The notes: generated by a model not told the origin, from the sequence alone. A stretch of 64,000 bases of DNA from Ochrobactrum sp. Marseille-Q0166 (GCF_014397025.1 NZ_JACJUO010000003.1:62001-126000); one strand, 5' to 3'. Numbered from the stretch's first letter, positions 36,468-46,327 are shown. Program-made: numbers and translations.

Positions 36468-38101
36468 TGAAATTCGGCGAATTTCCGGTGGCCGGTGCGG
36501 AGGGGCTGAGGCTGGCACACGCGGTGAAATTACCGGAGCGGACCTTTCGGAAGGGACATCGCGTTTCGCGTGAGGACATCGAGGCGCTCAAGCAGGCGGG
36601 TATCGCCAGTGTCACGGCTGTGCGGATCGAGGACGGGGATATCGACGAAGACGAAGCGGCGCGGCGGCTCGCCGCAGCGATCAGACCGGATCATCTGAGT
36701 TTTTCGGAGGCTACGACGGGGCGCGTGAATGTCTACGCGGCCACTGACGGGCTTTTCGTAGCGGATCGTGACGTTGTCGATCGTGTCAATCACATCGATC
36801 CTGCGATCACGCTTGCCTGTCTTGCCGATCATGTGCGTGTGCGGGCCGGGGACATGGTGGCGACGTTCAAGATCATTCCTCTTGCCGTTCCAGGCCATAA
36901 AATAAAGGCCGCCTGTGACGCGTTGACGACGGCGGCGGCATTCGGGGTCAAACCTTTTGCCGAACATGCTGTTTCGCTTGTCGCTACGGAGCTGCCGTCG
37001 CTAAAGCCCGCGGTCATGGACAAGACGACGCGCGTTCTTGAGCGACGGCTGGCGGCATCAGGGAATCGGCTGGCGCGTGAGCTACGCGTTGCTCACAGAA
37101 GCGACGCTGTGGCGGCTGCAATTTGTCAGGCGACGATAGCCCTGGATCGTTCTCCGAGACTCGTGATTATTTTCGGGGCATCGGCTGTGATCGATGAGGA
37201 CGATGTCATCCCTGCGGCGATCCGTCAGGCTGGCGGTGAGATCCTGAGCGTGGGCATGCCCGTTGATCCCGGTAATCTGATGGTCCTTGGGCGGCTGGGC
37301 GATACTTATGTCGTCGGAGCGCCGGGTTGCGCGCGCAGCCCGAAGGAAAACGGTTTCGACTGGGTTCTCGATCGCATCCTGGCTGGCGAGAAACCGGATG
37401 CGCACGATCTGAGGGGGATGGGTGTCGGAGGCTTGCTGATGGAAATCGAGACACGGCCACAGCCGCGAGACAGCGCCCCGGAAAATGGCCGGCAGGTGAC
37501 GGTTGCAGCAGTCATCCTCGCTGCCGGCAAATCCAGTCGAATGGGCGAGAGCGGGACGCACAAGCTATTGGCAGAGTTCGACGGCAAGCCGCTGGTTCGC
37601 CGGACGGCCGAAACAGCGCTCGCTGCCGATGTTGCATCCGTCACCGTCGTGACTGGTCATCGGCGGGGTGAGATTGAGGCTGCGCTTCTGGGATTGAAAG
37701 TCACGACCGTTGAGAACCCGGATTATGCGTCTGGAATGGCAAGCTCGCTGATATCAGGATTTTTGGCCGTACCGGCCCGCGGTGCCGATGGGGTTCTCGT
37801 CATGCTTGCCGATATGCCTGGCGTGACGGCTGTCGACCTCGACCTCCTGATCGCGGCCTTTCGCGCGGCATCCGGGCGAGCAGTCGTTCGTGCGGTATCG
37901 CGCGGCAAGCGAGGCAATCCGGTAATTCTCCCCCGGTCGCTTGGCGACGCCGTGATGCGACTTGAAGGCGATGTGGGCGCGCGACATATCATCGAAACAT
38001 CCGGGCTGCCGGTCGTCGATGTCGATATTGGCGATGCGGCGCATCTGGACGTGGATACCCCTGAGGCCGTTACCGCGGCTGGTGGCATCTTGAGAACATA
38101 A
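36467..38101 (+). CDS. Molybdopterin-binding (MoeA/MogA-like) + MobA-like nucleotidyltransferase fusion
   Basis: A 544-residue cytoplasmic protein. Residues ~1-335 contain a molybdopterin-binding domain (LPERTFRKGHRVSREDIEAL; LVIIFGASAVIDEDDVIPAA; VDPGNLMVLGRLGDTYVVGA). After a linker, residues ~345-540 are a MobA/MocA-type nucleotidyltransferase beginning VILAAGKSSRMGESGTHKLL, with TTVENPDYASGMASSLISG and VLVMLADMPGVTAVDLDLL. MocA-type enzymes attach CMP to molybdopterin to make the MCD cofactor used by xanthine-dehydrogenase-family enzymes. Its place between XdhC proteins and an IorAB-type enzyme fits that. It is translationally coupled to the gene before it. Confidence 0.87.
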   Translation: MKFGEFPVAGAEGLRLAHAVKLPERTFRKGHRVSREDIEALKQAGIASVTAVRIEDGDIDEDEAARRLAAAIRPDHLSFSEATTGRVNVYAATDGLFVADRDVVDRVNHIDPAITLACLADHVRVRAGDMVATFKIIPLAVPGHKIKAACDALTTAAAFGVKPFAEHAVSLVATELPSLKPAVMDKTTRVLERRLAASGNRLARELRVAHRSDAVAAAICQATIALDRSPRLVIIFGASAVIDEDDVIPAAIRQAGGEILSVGMPVDPGNLMVLGRLGDTYVVGAPGCARSPKENGFDWVLDRILAGEKPDAHDLRGMGVGGLLMEIETRPQPRDSAPENGRQVTVAAVILAAGKSSRMGESGTHKLLAEFDGKPLVRRTAETALAADVASVTVVTGHRRGEIEAALLGLKVTTVENPDYASGMASSLISGFLAVPARGADGVLVMLADMPGVTAVDLDLLIAAFRAASGRAVVRAVSRGKRGNPVILPRSLGDAVMRLEGDVGARHIIETSGLPVVDVDIGDAAHLDVDTPEAVTAAGGILRT

Positions 38102-38127
38102 GATCCGCGCTGGAATGAACCCGGTTG

Positions 38128-38150
38128 CCTTGCGGCGAGAAACCGCAAGG
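38128..38150. terminator. Bidirectional hairpin between convergent genes
   Basis: A perfect 8-bp stem CCTTGCGG / CCGCAAGG with the loop CGAGAAA, in the 84-bp gap between the convergent stops at 38101 and 38186. No long T run is seen on either strand. A shared terminator for the maturation operon and the enzyme operon is the simplest reading. Confidence 0.55.
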
Positions 38151-38185
38151 CTTGGCTCAGGGGCCCGCTGTCGCGCAGCGCTGTC

Positions 38186-40516
38186 TCAGCTTTGCGCCTT
38201 CAGCGCGGTGCGGATGGCCTGCGGCGTGATCGGCAGATGCCGCATGCGCAGACCCACGGCGTTGAAGATTGCGTTGGCGATGGCCGGGGCGACGACGGTC
38301 GTGCCCGGTTCGCCAAGGCCGGTCGGCGCTTCCGTGCTATCCACCAGTTCGATTACCGTTTCCGGCGCATCGATCATGCGCATCGGCGTATAGGTGTCGA
38401 GATTTGTGTCAACCACCCGGCCCTTGGCGAATTGCGTACCTTCGAGCAAAGCCATTGAAACGCCCCACATCGCACCGCCCTCGATTTGCGCATGCGCACC
38501 ATTCGGATCAACAACAGTACCGCAATCAACGACGAGCCAGATTTTCTGGACATCGATAAATCCGGTGGTGCGATTGACATGAAGCTGGACGGCGCCGCCC
38601 ACCCATGTCGGCATGGACCGAGATTGACCATAGGTCGTGGCGATGCCGATCGCGGTATCCGCAGGCAGGCCATCTTTGCCGTAGCCGGATATCTCCGCGA
38701 CACGCCTCAGCACCGCCGCCTGGCGGCTTGCGCCACCGACAGCGCTTGGTGCGGATCCCGCATTGCGCCCTTGCGTGGTGAGGTGGTCTAGCCGGAACTG
38801 CAGCGGGTCGGCGCCGACGTGATGGGCCGCCTCGTCCATGAAGCTTTCGACGGCGAAATTGATCCAGCCGGGCGAAACTGAACGCAGCCAGCCGGGACGG
38901 AAGGTCGCCTCGGCGAGTTCATTGGAGATTGCGCGAGCACGTTGGGCTCCCGTCTCGTACCAATGGTCTGCCCCGTCCGATGCAAAGGGATCAAAAGGCT
39001 GGCCATTCACGCCCTTGGACATGAAGGCTGGCAACATGACCTTGGTCGGCCAGGCAGAAGCAACGGCGGTATCCATGGCGACGACCTTCTTCTCGGCGTC
39101 GAAGGCCATGCGAAGTCGCGACAAGGTGGGCGGTCGCACGGAATCGAACAGCGCATCATCCGCCCGAGACATCACCATCTTTACCGGTCTTCCGCCGAGC
39201 GCCTTGGAGGCGAGTGCAGCAGGAACTGTATAGTCGCCATTCAAGCGCCGACCAAAGCCGCCGCCGAGCATGTAGCTGCGCATGACGACCTGATCGTCCG
39301 CAACGCCGAGGGCCTTGGTGAGCCATGGCAGGCAGAGCGATTGCCATTGATTGCCGGTGTGGATTTCCCAAACGCCTTCCGGATTGCGGAAGGCCAGTGC
39401 ATTGAGGGGTTCGAGCTGGAAGTGCAGGACGGTCTGGGTAGAGTAGCTTGCCTCAAACATATCCGCCGCTTTGGCGAATACAGGGTCGACATTCACGTCG
39501 CCGGTATCGAGGAGCGCGCCGGTGGAGGGGTCGTCGATCAGACGCTTGTTTTCGGCCTGGATCTCCGCCTCGCCGACGGTATTGGCGTTGCCCGCGACGT
39601 CGTACTCTATGCGTATCAAGCCAGCAGCCCGTTCGGCGGCCCAATGGGTATCGGCAATCACCATGGCCCAGCCTGGCACGGTGCCCGACGGATCGTCGAG
39701 GGTCAGGACCTGCTGATAGCCTTTCACGGCCTTGGCCGCGCTGTCGTCGATCGACTTGATCTTGCAGTCGTAGCGGGTTGGGGGAAGGATAGGAGTGGCG
39801 TGGACCATGCCATCCATCTTCGCGTCAATGCCGTAGATCGTCTGGCCCGTCGTCTTGCCGTAAATATCGAGCGCCGGCTTGTCCATACCGAGGAGCTTGA
39901 GTTCGGAATGCGGGCGCAGAGGCAGCGCCTTCAGCTCATCCTCGGTGAAGCTGCGGGTGATGCCGGAAGCCACCAGTTCGCCGAATGTGGCTGAATGCCC
40001 TCCACCCGAAACGACGCCGTTGTCGACGGTGATCTGATCTGCCGGGACGCCCCAGAGGCCCGAAGCCTTTTCAGTGAGCGCCAGCCGTCCGGCGGCGCCT
40101 GACTGACGATAGATCGGCCAGCTCATCCAGACGGACCAACTGCCACCGGTCACCATCAGGCCCCACTTCTTGTCGGTATCGACATGGGTGATGCGCACGT
40201 CATCCCAGTTGGCGCCAAGTTCTGCGGCAAGGATGCGGGCAATCGCCGACCCGACATGCTGGCCCATTTCGGCCCGGATGATGTTGACATTCACCTTGCC
40301 GGCGGCATCGATCCAGTACCAGATTGCCGGCTCGTATTTGTCACCTGCGGGTTCGATGGGCATGCCCCGTTGCGCGGCAGGGTCCATGGCCGCCTGCAGG
40401 CCGCCCTTGGGAAAGCCGAACACCGCTCCCGCGGCGCACATGGAGACGAGGAAGCCGCGGCGGGTCAGGTCGGGCAATCGCGATTTGGGCGCCGCCATCA
40501 GTCTGCGTTCAGCCAT
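38186..40516 (-). CDS. Isoquinoline-1-oxidoreductase-type molybdopterin subunit (IorB-like)
   Basis: A 776-residue large subunit of a xanthine-dehydrogenase-family hydroxylase. The N-terminus has a Tat signal, LTRRGFLVSMCAAGAVFGF, so the enzyme is probably exported to the periplasm folded with its cofactor. Mo-cofactor segments include ARILAAELGANWDDVRITHV, VMRSYMLGGGFGRRLNGDY, EATFRPGWLRSVSPGWINFA and LVDSTEAPTGLGEPGTTVVA with the active-site glutamate in GEPG. The length and the order IorA-IorB with a triheme cytochrome fit aldehyde, nicotinate or isoquinoline oxidases that pass electrons to a cytochrome c instead of NAD. GGAGG six bases upstream supports this start; the gene overlaps the IorA stop by eight bases. 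Confidence 0.9.
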   Translation of the reverse strand: MAERRLMAAPKSRLPDLTRRGFLVSMCAAGAVFGFPKGGLQAAMDPAAQRGMPIEPAGDKYEPAIWYWIDAAGKVNVNIIRAEMGQHVGSAIARILAAELGANWDDVRITHVDTDKKWGLMVTGGSWSVWMSWPIYRQSGAAGRLALTEKASGLWGVPADQITVDNGVVSGGGHSATFGELVASGITRSFTEDELKALPLRPHSELKLLGMDKPALDIYGKTTGQTIYGIDAKMDGMVHATPILPPTRYDCKIKSIDDSAAKAVKGYQQVLTLDDPSGTVPGWAMVIADTHWAAERAAGLIRIEYDVAGNANTVGEAEIQAENKRLIDDPSTGALLDTGDVNVDPVFAKAADMFEASYSTQTVLHFQLEPLNALAFRNPEGVWEIHTGNQWQSLCLPWLTKALGVADDQVVMRSYMLGGGFGRRLNGDYTVPAALASKALGGRPVKMVMSRADDALFDSVRPPTLSRLRMAFDAEKKVVAMDTAVASAWPTKVMLPAFMSKGVNGQPFDPFASDGADHWYETGAQRARAISNELAEATFRPGWLRSVSPGWINFAVESFMDEAAHHVGADPLQFRLDHLTTQGRNAGSAPSAVGGASRQAAVLRRVAEISGYGKDGLPADTAIGIATTYGQSRSMPTWVGGAVQLHVNRTTGFIDVQKIWLVVDCGTVVDPNGAHAQIEGGAMWGVSMALLEGTQFAKGRVVDTNLDTYTPMRMIDAPETVIELVDSTEAPTGLGEPGTTVVAPAIANAIFNAVGLRMRHLPITPQAIRTALKAQS

Positions 40517-40982
40517 TGGTCACCTCCCCGCGCATCGTGGCGGCTGCCTCGCGCACGGCGGCGCGGATACGGTTATAGGTCATGCAGCGACAGACATTGC
40601 CGGTCATCACCGCATCGATGTCGTCGTCCGTCGGGTTGGGGATATCCTTGAGCATGGCTGCGGCGGTCATGATCTGGCCTGACTGGCAATAGCCGCATTG
40701 CGGCACCTGCAGCTTCTGCCAGGCGACCTGGACAGGATGTTCGCCCTTAGGATCGAGGCCTTCGATCGTCGTGATCTCGCCGCCATCGACATCCCGTATT
40801 GCGGTGATGCAGCTACGCGTCGGGCGTCCGCCGACATGCACGGTGCAGGCGCCGCAAAGGCCGATGCCACAGCCAAACTTAGTGCCGGTCAGGCCCACCT
40901 CATCTCGGATCGCCCACAGGAGCGGCATATCCGGATCGGCATCCAGGCGAACTTTACGCCCATTGATAGTGAACTCGGTCAT
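40509..40982 (-). CDS. [2Fe-2S] subunit of the IorAB-type molybdoenzyme
   Basis: A 157-residue iron-sulfur subunit. The N-terminal plant-type cluster is held by CGIGLCGACTVHVGG and RSC; the C-terminal helical domain holds the second cluster with CGYCQSGQIM and CRCMTYNRI. The start at 40982 has AAGGA upstream; the frame extends to a TTG at 40997 without support. It carries electrons from the molybdenum centre of the large subunit to the cytochrome c encoded just upstream on the same strand. It has no signal sequence of its own, as usual; it would be carried out with the Tat-tagged large subunit. Confidence 0.92.
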   Translation of the reverse strand: MTEFTINGRKVRLDADPDMPLLWAIRDEVGLTGTKFGCGIGLCGACTVHVGGRPTRSCITAIRDVDGGEITTIEGLDPKGEHPVQVAWQKLQVPQCGYCQSGQIMTAAAMLKDIPNPTDDDIDAVMTGNVCRCMTYNRIRAAVREAAATMRGEVTNG

Positions 40983-40993
40983 GGTTTGATCCT

Positions 40994-42298
40994 TCAATGG
41001 GTTCCGACGTAAGCGCGCAAATCCTTCACCCGGGCTTCGAGGTCCGGCCAGGCAGGCAGGTGAGTGCGGCTTGCCCGAAGATAGGTAGCGATCACGGAAA
41101 TCTGTTCGTCGTTGAGAGCATTACGGTAGGCGGGCATCACGATACCATGCGCGCCTTCGCGGGTTGGCACGCCATCGAGAATGACACGGATCAGATTTGC
41201 CGGATCATCGAGGCGCGTTGCGGAGTTGATCCCGAGGTCCGGACGCTCCGCCTTCAGGTTGCTGGCCGAATTGTTGTAGTGACAGGAGGCACAGGTAGAG
41301 GCATAGAGCCGTTCACCAAGGCTTTCGCGATAACTCGGATCTGGCTTGCCGGCGGCGATGCTCACATTGACGGCCTGCAGCGTTGCGGGGTCGACCTCTC
41401 CAGCGCCAGCGATGTCACCAAGATAGGTCGCGATCGCTGCGATATCGCTGTCGGGAAGCGCCCGGATACCCTCATGAACGACCGGCGACATGGGACCAGT
41501 GGCCACGCCATGGAAGCGGTCCGACCCTTCCTTCAGGTACTGAGCGAAATCAGCTGCAGTCCATGGCACGCCCGCTGGGCTTTCGGCGTTGATGGCCGGA
41601 GCGGTCCAGTTGTCGAGATTGGCACCCATGAACTTGGTATTGGACTTCTCTGCGCCGAGCAAGTTGCGCGGCGTATGGCAGGCGCCACAGTGGCTGATGC
41701 CGTCGACAAGATAGGCGCCACGGTTCCATTCCTCAGACTTGGCGGAATCAGGCACATAGCGGCCGCGATCAACGAAGAGGAGGCTCCAGCCAGCCTGCAA
41801 GAAGCGGATATTCAGCGGGAAGGGTATGTCTGTCGGCTTCGTTACCTCGCTGACGGGTGTTACCTGCGTCATGATGTAGGCATAGATGGCATCCACATCC
41901 TGATCCGATATCTTGGTGAAATGATCGTAGGGGAAGGCAGGGAAAAGATACCGTCCATCCGCATCGACGCCATCGTGCAGAGCGCGGCGAAAGGCTGCGG
42001 GAGACCATTTGCCGATGCCGGTATCGGGATCCGGCGTGATATTGGATCCGTAGATGGTGCCGAAGGCGGTGACGATCGGGAAATTGCCTGCGAAGGGCTG
42101 TCCGCCCTTCGCGGTGTGACATTCGGCACAATAGCCGGCCGCGACGAGTGTACGCCCGTGTTCGATCGTGGCGGCATCGAATGCCGGCCGCTCCGCAGGG
42201 GGCATTGGCGGTATCGAACCATGATAGGCATAGACACCAAACCCAGCCGCGACGACGATGATCAGGGCGGCAAATGTTTTGAGTATAGATTTCAGCAT
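40994..42298 (-). CDS. Triheme cytochrome c, electron acceptor subunit
   Basis: A 434-residue exported cytochrome with one N-terminal membrane anchor/signal (ILKTFAALIIVVAAGFGVYA). Three c-type heme sites are present: CAECH near residue 50, CGACH near 200 and CASCH near 330, with axial methionines likely in APAYR-like and PMSPVV segments. The layout matches the cytochrome subunit of membrane-bound alcohol and aldehyde dehydrogenases. It is the first gene of the operon with IorA and IorB, so it should take electrons from that molybdoenzyme and deliver them to the respiratory chain. Start 42298 is chosen for the signal peptide and AGGA upstream. Confidence 0.9.
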   Translation of the reverse strand: MLKSILKTFAALIIVVAAGFGVYAYHGSIPPMPPAERPAFDAATIEHGRTLVAAGYCAECHTAKGGQPFAGNFPIVTAFGTIYGSNITPDPDTGIGKWSPAAFRRALHDGVDADGRYLFPAFPYDHFTKISDQDVDAIYAYIMTQVTPVSEVTKPTDIPFPLNIRFLQAGWSLLFVDRGRYVPDSAKSEEWNRGAYLVDGISHCGACHTPRNLLGAEKSNTKFMGANLDNWTAPAINAESPAGVPWTAADFAQYLKEGSDRFHGVATGPMSPVVHEGIRALPDSDIAAIATYLGDIAGAGEVDPATLQAVNVSIAAGKPDPSYRESLGERLYASTCASCHYNNSASNLKAERPDLGINSATRLDDPANLIRVILDGVPTREGAHGIVMPAYRNALNDEQISVIATYLRASRTHLPAWPDLEARVKDLRAYVGTH

Positions 42299-42585
42299 TC
42301 GGTATCGATTCCTGGCAGTGGGGCAGGATGCATGTTCGTTCTCGCGCACGGATGCAGCCGGGAGCGACTGAATACAATGTACTGCGGCAACAAACCGTTT
42401 TTTCCTTCAACAATATGCCTCGTAATCGAGACACTTTATCACAGATTTTCATATCAGTCCCCTTAACCCCTCACATGAGGGCGGTATTCCATATAAATTC
42501 CGCCCTGTTGTCTTAATGACCGCAGAAGGTGTAAATTCGACAGATAGTCCGACATACCCTCAGCCTGGGCAAAGGAAGTAAAACT

Positions 42586-43563
42586 TTGGAGTCCGCTCTT
42601 CGATCTCAAAGCTTGCATGATGAGATTATCCGAAACGCTGTCTCATCCTCAGCTGCAGGGCGTTCGACCCTAGCCGCATCCTGGCAACGCTCCCTGAAGC
42701 TTTACGCGCTCGATCCACAGAGCCGTCAGCGTCGTCCTCGACTTGATTCCAGCCGACTTTCCGAACGGCGAGAGCAATCGGAGAAGTTGCTGCGAAGCTC
42801 CGATGCTGCTGTGTCGCGTCTGGCGACCCTGACCATCGAACCTGGAACTGGGATATTTCTCTCCGACAACACCGGAATGATCGTGAACCGGCGGACACGG
42901 CAATCTGACAATACCGAGTTCGACCTATTGGGCCTAGCGGTCGGCGCAGACTGGTCAGAAGAATCTGAAGGAACGAATGCAATCGGCATCTGTCTTTTTG
43001 AGGGGCGAGCAAACACGATCTGGCAAGATCAGCACTTCTTTGCTCGTAACCTGCCACTCGTCTGTATTGGGGCACCGATCGAAGCGCCTGATGCTACACT
43101 GGCAGGGGTTCTCAATTTATCCGCATGTCGCGGTGATATCACTGAAATCCAGGCCCGCCTTACCGCTTTTGCTGTTCAAGCGGCAGCGCTTCAGATTTCG
43201 ACAGCGCTCTTTCATGCTGAGTTCGAACGACACAAAATTATTACTTTGGCGAATCAGCATGGCGCTGGGGCTGCACTGGTTGCCGTGGACCAAAACGAAC
43301 TTGTCGTCGGAGCAAACCGTTTAGCACGGCGAAGCCTTGCACTGTCTGCTTCCAAACTAAGGCGATGCCCTCCGCTATCTGACATTCTTCCCGAAGCGAA
43401 CCGGGTCGGTGCCAACCTTGCCATTGCACTCCGTTCGGAAGTTATCCGAGCGTTGAAGCACGCGGACGGCAACGTTGCCCAGGCAGCACGTGATCTGGGG
43501 ATCGGTCGCGCCACACTTTATCGCAAAATGACAGCGCTTGGTTTGGAATGGCGAAAACTGTGA
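42586..43563 (+). CDS. GAF-Fis regulator, AcoR-like but lacking the AAA+ domain
   Basis: A 325-residue regulator. Residues ~20-60 (AGRSTLAASWQRSLKLYALD) match the N-terminus of AcoR-type activators, and ~70-200 are a GAF sensor (GTGIFLSDNTGMIVNRR, ADWSEESEGTNAIGICLFEG, APDATLAGVLNLSACRGDI). The C-terminal ~40 residues are a Fis-type helix-turn-helix (NVAQAARDLGIGRATLYRKM). The sigma-54-activating AAA+ domain normally placed between them is missing, so it cannot open sigma-54 promoters by ATP hydrolysis. The start is TTG with AAAGGAAG upstream. It is divergent from the cytochrome-IorAB operon and is its most likely regulator. Confidence 0.85.
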   Translation: MESALRSQSLHDEIIRNAVSSSAAGRSTLAASWQRSLKLYALDPQSRQRRPRLDSSRLSERREQSEKLLRSSDAAVSRLATLTIEPGTGIFLSDNTGMIVNRRTRQSDNTEFDLLGLAVGADWSEESEGTNAIGICLFEGRANTIWQDQHFFARNLPLVCIGAPIEAPDATLAGVLNLSACRGDITEIQARLTAFAVQAAALQISTALFHAEFERHKIITLANQHGAGAALVAVDQNELVVGANRLARRSLALSASKLRRCPPLSDILPEANRVGANLAIALRSEVIRALKHADGNVAQAARDLGIGRATLYRKMTALGLEWRKL

Positions 43564-43634
43564 TTGTAGTTCGATCGACGAGAGGCAATTGCACTCTACT
43601 TACGTCATGACAGTCAACATCTGTACAATTTTAG

Positions 43635-44448
43635 CCGGTTCTGTCGCAAATTTTTCAATAGGTTAAATGCGGCTTTATTTCTGGATGCAATCAGGCTGGA
43701 AGCTCCGCAAAGCCCTCAAATTGCAAACAAGCGTCAATTGCGAACTGGTGCTTAGAGATCATATGTGCAAATTCAATACCCACCATCGTTGCTGAGGCTG
43801 AATGAAAAGCGTTGAAGCCCAGCAGGTGTTTGGTGATACGTTTGATAAAACGATGATCTTACTCAAGGGTATTCTTGAGGTGTTTGACCTGTAGAATTTC
43901 AATTAACGGACCCGTGCCCGTGATTTTCAGGATATTGGTTACACTGCGCACTGGCTAAACTGGCTGCGCTTTTATCAATGACAATATTGTGTAGAACGCC
44001 GTTGCTTGCGGTAGCCCTGTTAAAGAGACGCCGGGCAGCAGTCAGGTTTCGGTGCTTGAGAGCATGAAGCCAGAGTTTGACCATGATAATCAATAGTCCG
44101 ATACAGATAAGTCCATGTGCCTTTGATCTTTATAAAGATCACGTTAACACGCCATACGCCTCGTTTCGGCTGTTCACGTCTTTGTGCTTGAGCCGTAATC
44201 TTTGATGAGCATCGACCAGCCCACCGGTTCAATGTCGCATGGTTAATCTCTATGCCATGTTCGGCCATGATTTCATGAAAGTCGCGATAAGAAACTGAAT
44301 ATCGGACATAGAAGAAAACAGCATACAGAATGACACTTTTTGCGAGATGAGCACCTTTGAAATCGGACGCCATCCCGTTCACCTGTTTCAATTATGCGCA
44401 CCGAAGAGACAATAGCGAAGGTGAAGTGAAAGCTTCGCCACAGAAGAA
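43635..44448 (-). mobile_element. IS6-family element, full length but decayed
   Basis: An 814-bp relic on the minus strand. Its right end is GGTTCTGTCGCAAATTTTTC at 43635-43654 (read on plus); its left end, TTCTGTGGCGAAGCTTTCAC on the minus strand at about 44428-44447, is 5-6 mismatches from the end at 33832. The transposase starts near 44370: DFKGAHLAKSVILYAVFFYV, RYSVSYRDFHEIMAEHGIEI, then after frame changes RTIDYHGQTLAS, ARRLFNRATASNGV and VIDKSAASLASAQCN. Several frameshifts destroy it. Same subtype as 8625-9430. Confidence 0.8.
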
Positions 44449-44687
44449 CTTTGCCCCACCATTGGAAGGGTGCTGCGTTTCTCTGAGGTCGCTCAGGCGT
44501 GGCCCACTCCGTAGCCATCTATTCTGAGCAGGATCGAATTTGAGAGACACACGATCCTGGCAATTCTTTCGGTTTCAAATGTGTGGCAATAGAGCCGGCT
44601 GCTAGCACACCGTGCTTTCGATAATCTTGCCGCTTGCTCTGAGACCGACCCGTTCAGGACAAACAACTGGGCAATGCTCATGGGCGG
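44449..44687. other. Spacer upstream of the 5-aminolevulinate synthase promoter
   Basis: No gene was recognised. A minus-strand frame (44493-44690) has no domain and no ribosome site. The stretch ends at the three-half-site operator that starts at 44688. Confidence 0.4.
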
Positions 44688-44726
44688 CATACATTTTTAT
44701 TGTATTGTATGGCTAAATAGCATACA
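44688..44726. promoter_or_regulatory. Three-half-site operator, copy 1 (hemA-like promoter)
   Basis: CATACA at 44688-44693, 12 bases, TGTATG at 44706-44711, 9 bases, CATACA at 44721-44726. The last two half-sites form a 21-bp imperfect palindrome. The same arrangement with 11 and 9 base spacers lies at 46926-46963 before the MocR gene, and neither spacer sequence is shared, so the half-sites themselves are conserved. It is 64 bp upstream of the 5-aminolevulinate synthase start codon. The MocR protein encoded at 46979 is the obvious candidate binder. Confidence 0.65.
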
Positions 44727-44790
44727 TATAGAGTGGGGATGACGATGTATTTACGCTGACGGCTGGGTGCCTGCAGTCAAGGACATTCAC

Positions 44791-46014
44791 ATGGACTACG
44801 ATACGACCTTCAAAAAGCTGCTCTCGGATATGAAAGATGATGGCAGGTATAGAACTTTCGCCCAGTTGGAGCGGATAGCGGGTGAATTCCCAACCGCGTT
44901 ATGGCATCGGCCCGATGGTAAAGAGCAGCGCGTAACAGTTTGGTGCAGCAATGACTATCTTGGTATGGGACAGCATTCAGATGTACTAGCAGCAATGCGC
45001 GGTGCCATCGATTCATTTGGAGCTGGCACCGGGGGTACACGGAACATCTCTGGTACAAATCGCCAACATGTCGAGCTCGAAGCAGAAATAGCGGATCTGC
45101 ACGGTAAACAGGCAGCTCTCCTCTTCACGTCAGGCTGGGTTTCCAATCTAGCCGCACTTGGCACCCTCGGGCGTATGCTTCCAAACTGCGCAATCTTCTC
45201 AGACGCCCAGAATCACAATTCTATGATTGAAGGTATTCGCCGATCGGGTGCGGATAAGTTCATATTTCGACACAACGATGTGGGTCACCTTGACGAGCTG
45301 CTGAGCAGCGTTGACCCCGAACGTCCCAAGATCATCGCGTTCGAAAGCGTCTATAGTATGGACGGCGATATTGCACCGATCAGGGCCATTTGCGACGTCG
45401 CAGACAAGCATGGAGCGCTGACCTATCTGGATGAGGTGCATGCCGTTGGCCTTTATGGCGAACGTGGTGGTGGTATTGCCGAACGAGAGGGGCTTGCGCA
45501 TCGTATCACGGTAATTGAGGGGACGCTTGCTAAAGCTTTCGGTGTCATGGGCGGCTACGTTGCGGGATCGGCACTGCTGATCGATGTCATCCGCAGCATG
45601 GCAGACAGCTTTATCTTCACGACTTCTCTCTCTCCTCATGTTGCTGCGGGAGCCCTTGCGGCTATCCGGCACGTAAAAGCCAGTCCTCAAGACCGGCAGC
45701 TCCAGGCCGCCAACGTAGCCCGCTTCAAATCAATGCTCCTTGATGCTGGGATACCTGTTCTCGACACGCCGAGCCATATCCTGCCCGTAATCGTCGGAGA
45801 TGCACATCTTTGTCGCGTCCTCAGTGAGCGGCTGCTGATGGAACATGCAATCTATGTCCAGCCCATAAATTACCCGACGGTCGCACGCGGACAAGAGCGG
45901 CTGCGTCTCACGCCAACACCGTTTCATACCGACGCTCATATGCGTTCATTTATCGAGGCCTTCTTGAAAGTGGCCAATCAACTGGGCTGGTTCGAGGCAA
46001 GTCAGGCGGCTTAA
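44791..46014 (+). CDS. hemA: 5-Aminolevulinate synthase
   Basis: A 407-residue PLP enzyme that makes 5-aminolevulinate from glycine and succinyl-CoA, the first step of heme synthesis in alphaproteobacteria. Substrate and cofactor segments: [60 protein letters not shown], and [16 protein letters not shown] with the PLP lysine at residue 248, the same number as in Rhodobacter. The start at 44791 fits family N-termini and has AAGGA six bases upstream; a GTG at 44767 is less likely. It lies among accessory genes, so it is probably a second copy besides a housekeeping one. The operator upstream, shared with the MocR gene, suggests it supplies heme when the bd oxidase at 49362 is made. Confidence 0.93.
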   Translation: MDYDTTFKKLLSDMKDDGRYRTFAQLERIAGEFPTALWHRPDGKEQRVTVWCSNDYLGMGQHSDVLAAMRGAIDSFGAGTGGTRNISGTNRQHVELEAEIADLHGKQAALLFTSGWVSNLAALGTLGRMLPNCAIFSDAQNHNSMIEGIRRSGADKFIFRHNDVGHLDELLSSVDPERPKIIAFESVYSMDGDIAPIRAICDVADKHGALTYLDEVHAVGLYGERGGGIAEREGLAHRITVIEGTLAKAFGVMGGYVAGSALLIDVIRSMADSFIFTTSLSPHVAAGALAAIRHVKASPQDRQLQAANVARFKSMLLDAGIPVLDTPSHILPVIVGDAHLCRVLSERLLMEHAIYVQPINYPTVARGQERLRLTPTPFHTDAHMRSFIEAFLKVANQLGWFEASQAA

Positions 46015-46327
46015 TTCGTGAAATTTGAGGATAGTTTAATGCGAGAGGTATCTCTTAATATTGTGCCGTAGAGCCTCCAAAAGAGCGAATATCGCTACGA
46101 AAGCTTTCCGGTCATGTTCACAGCCCCTAACTAAAATCAGAAGCAATTAAGCCGAACTCTCACGAGACCATTGTCTCCCATTGTGAGAGTGAGGGTCTAT
46201 TTGCGAATGTTACTAAACGATTATTGCAGCGCTATCCTTACACGCCTTCCAATGGCTTTCGTCTATTGGCTCCCAAAAATCTGGCGTCAGGATACTGCTC
46301 AATGAATAAAAGAAAGGAAAGATTAGA
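46015..46327. other. Spacer downstream of hemA
   Basis: I see no gene, repeat or clear terminator here apart from an imperfect repeat of the CTCTCAC/GTGAGAG type at about 46157-46191 (CTCTCACGAGACCATTGTCT to TTGTGAGAGTGAG), which can pair as a stem and may end hemA transcription. Confidence 0.35.

Noticed and set aside
38942..39994. 350-codon open frame on the plus strand inside the iorB-like gene
   Set aside because: High G+C coding sequence leaves open antisense frames; the product has no family features.
40997..42466. 489-codon open frame on the plus strand over the cytochrome c gene
   Set aside because: It mirrors the triheme cytochrome frame, which has signal peptide and three CxxCH sites; the plus frame has no domain or ribosome site.
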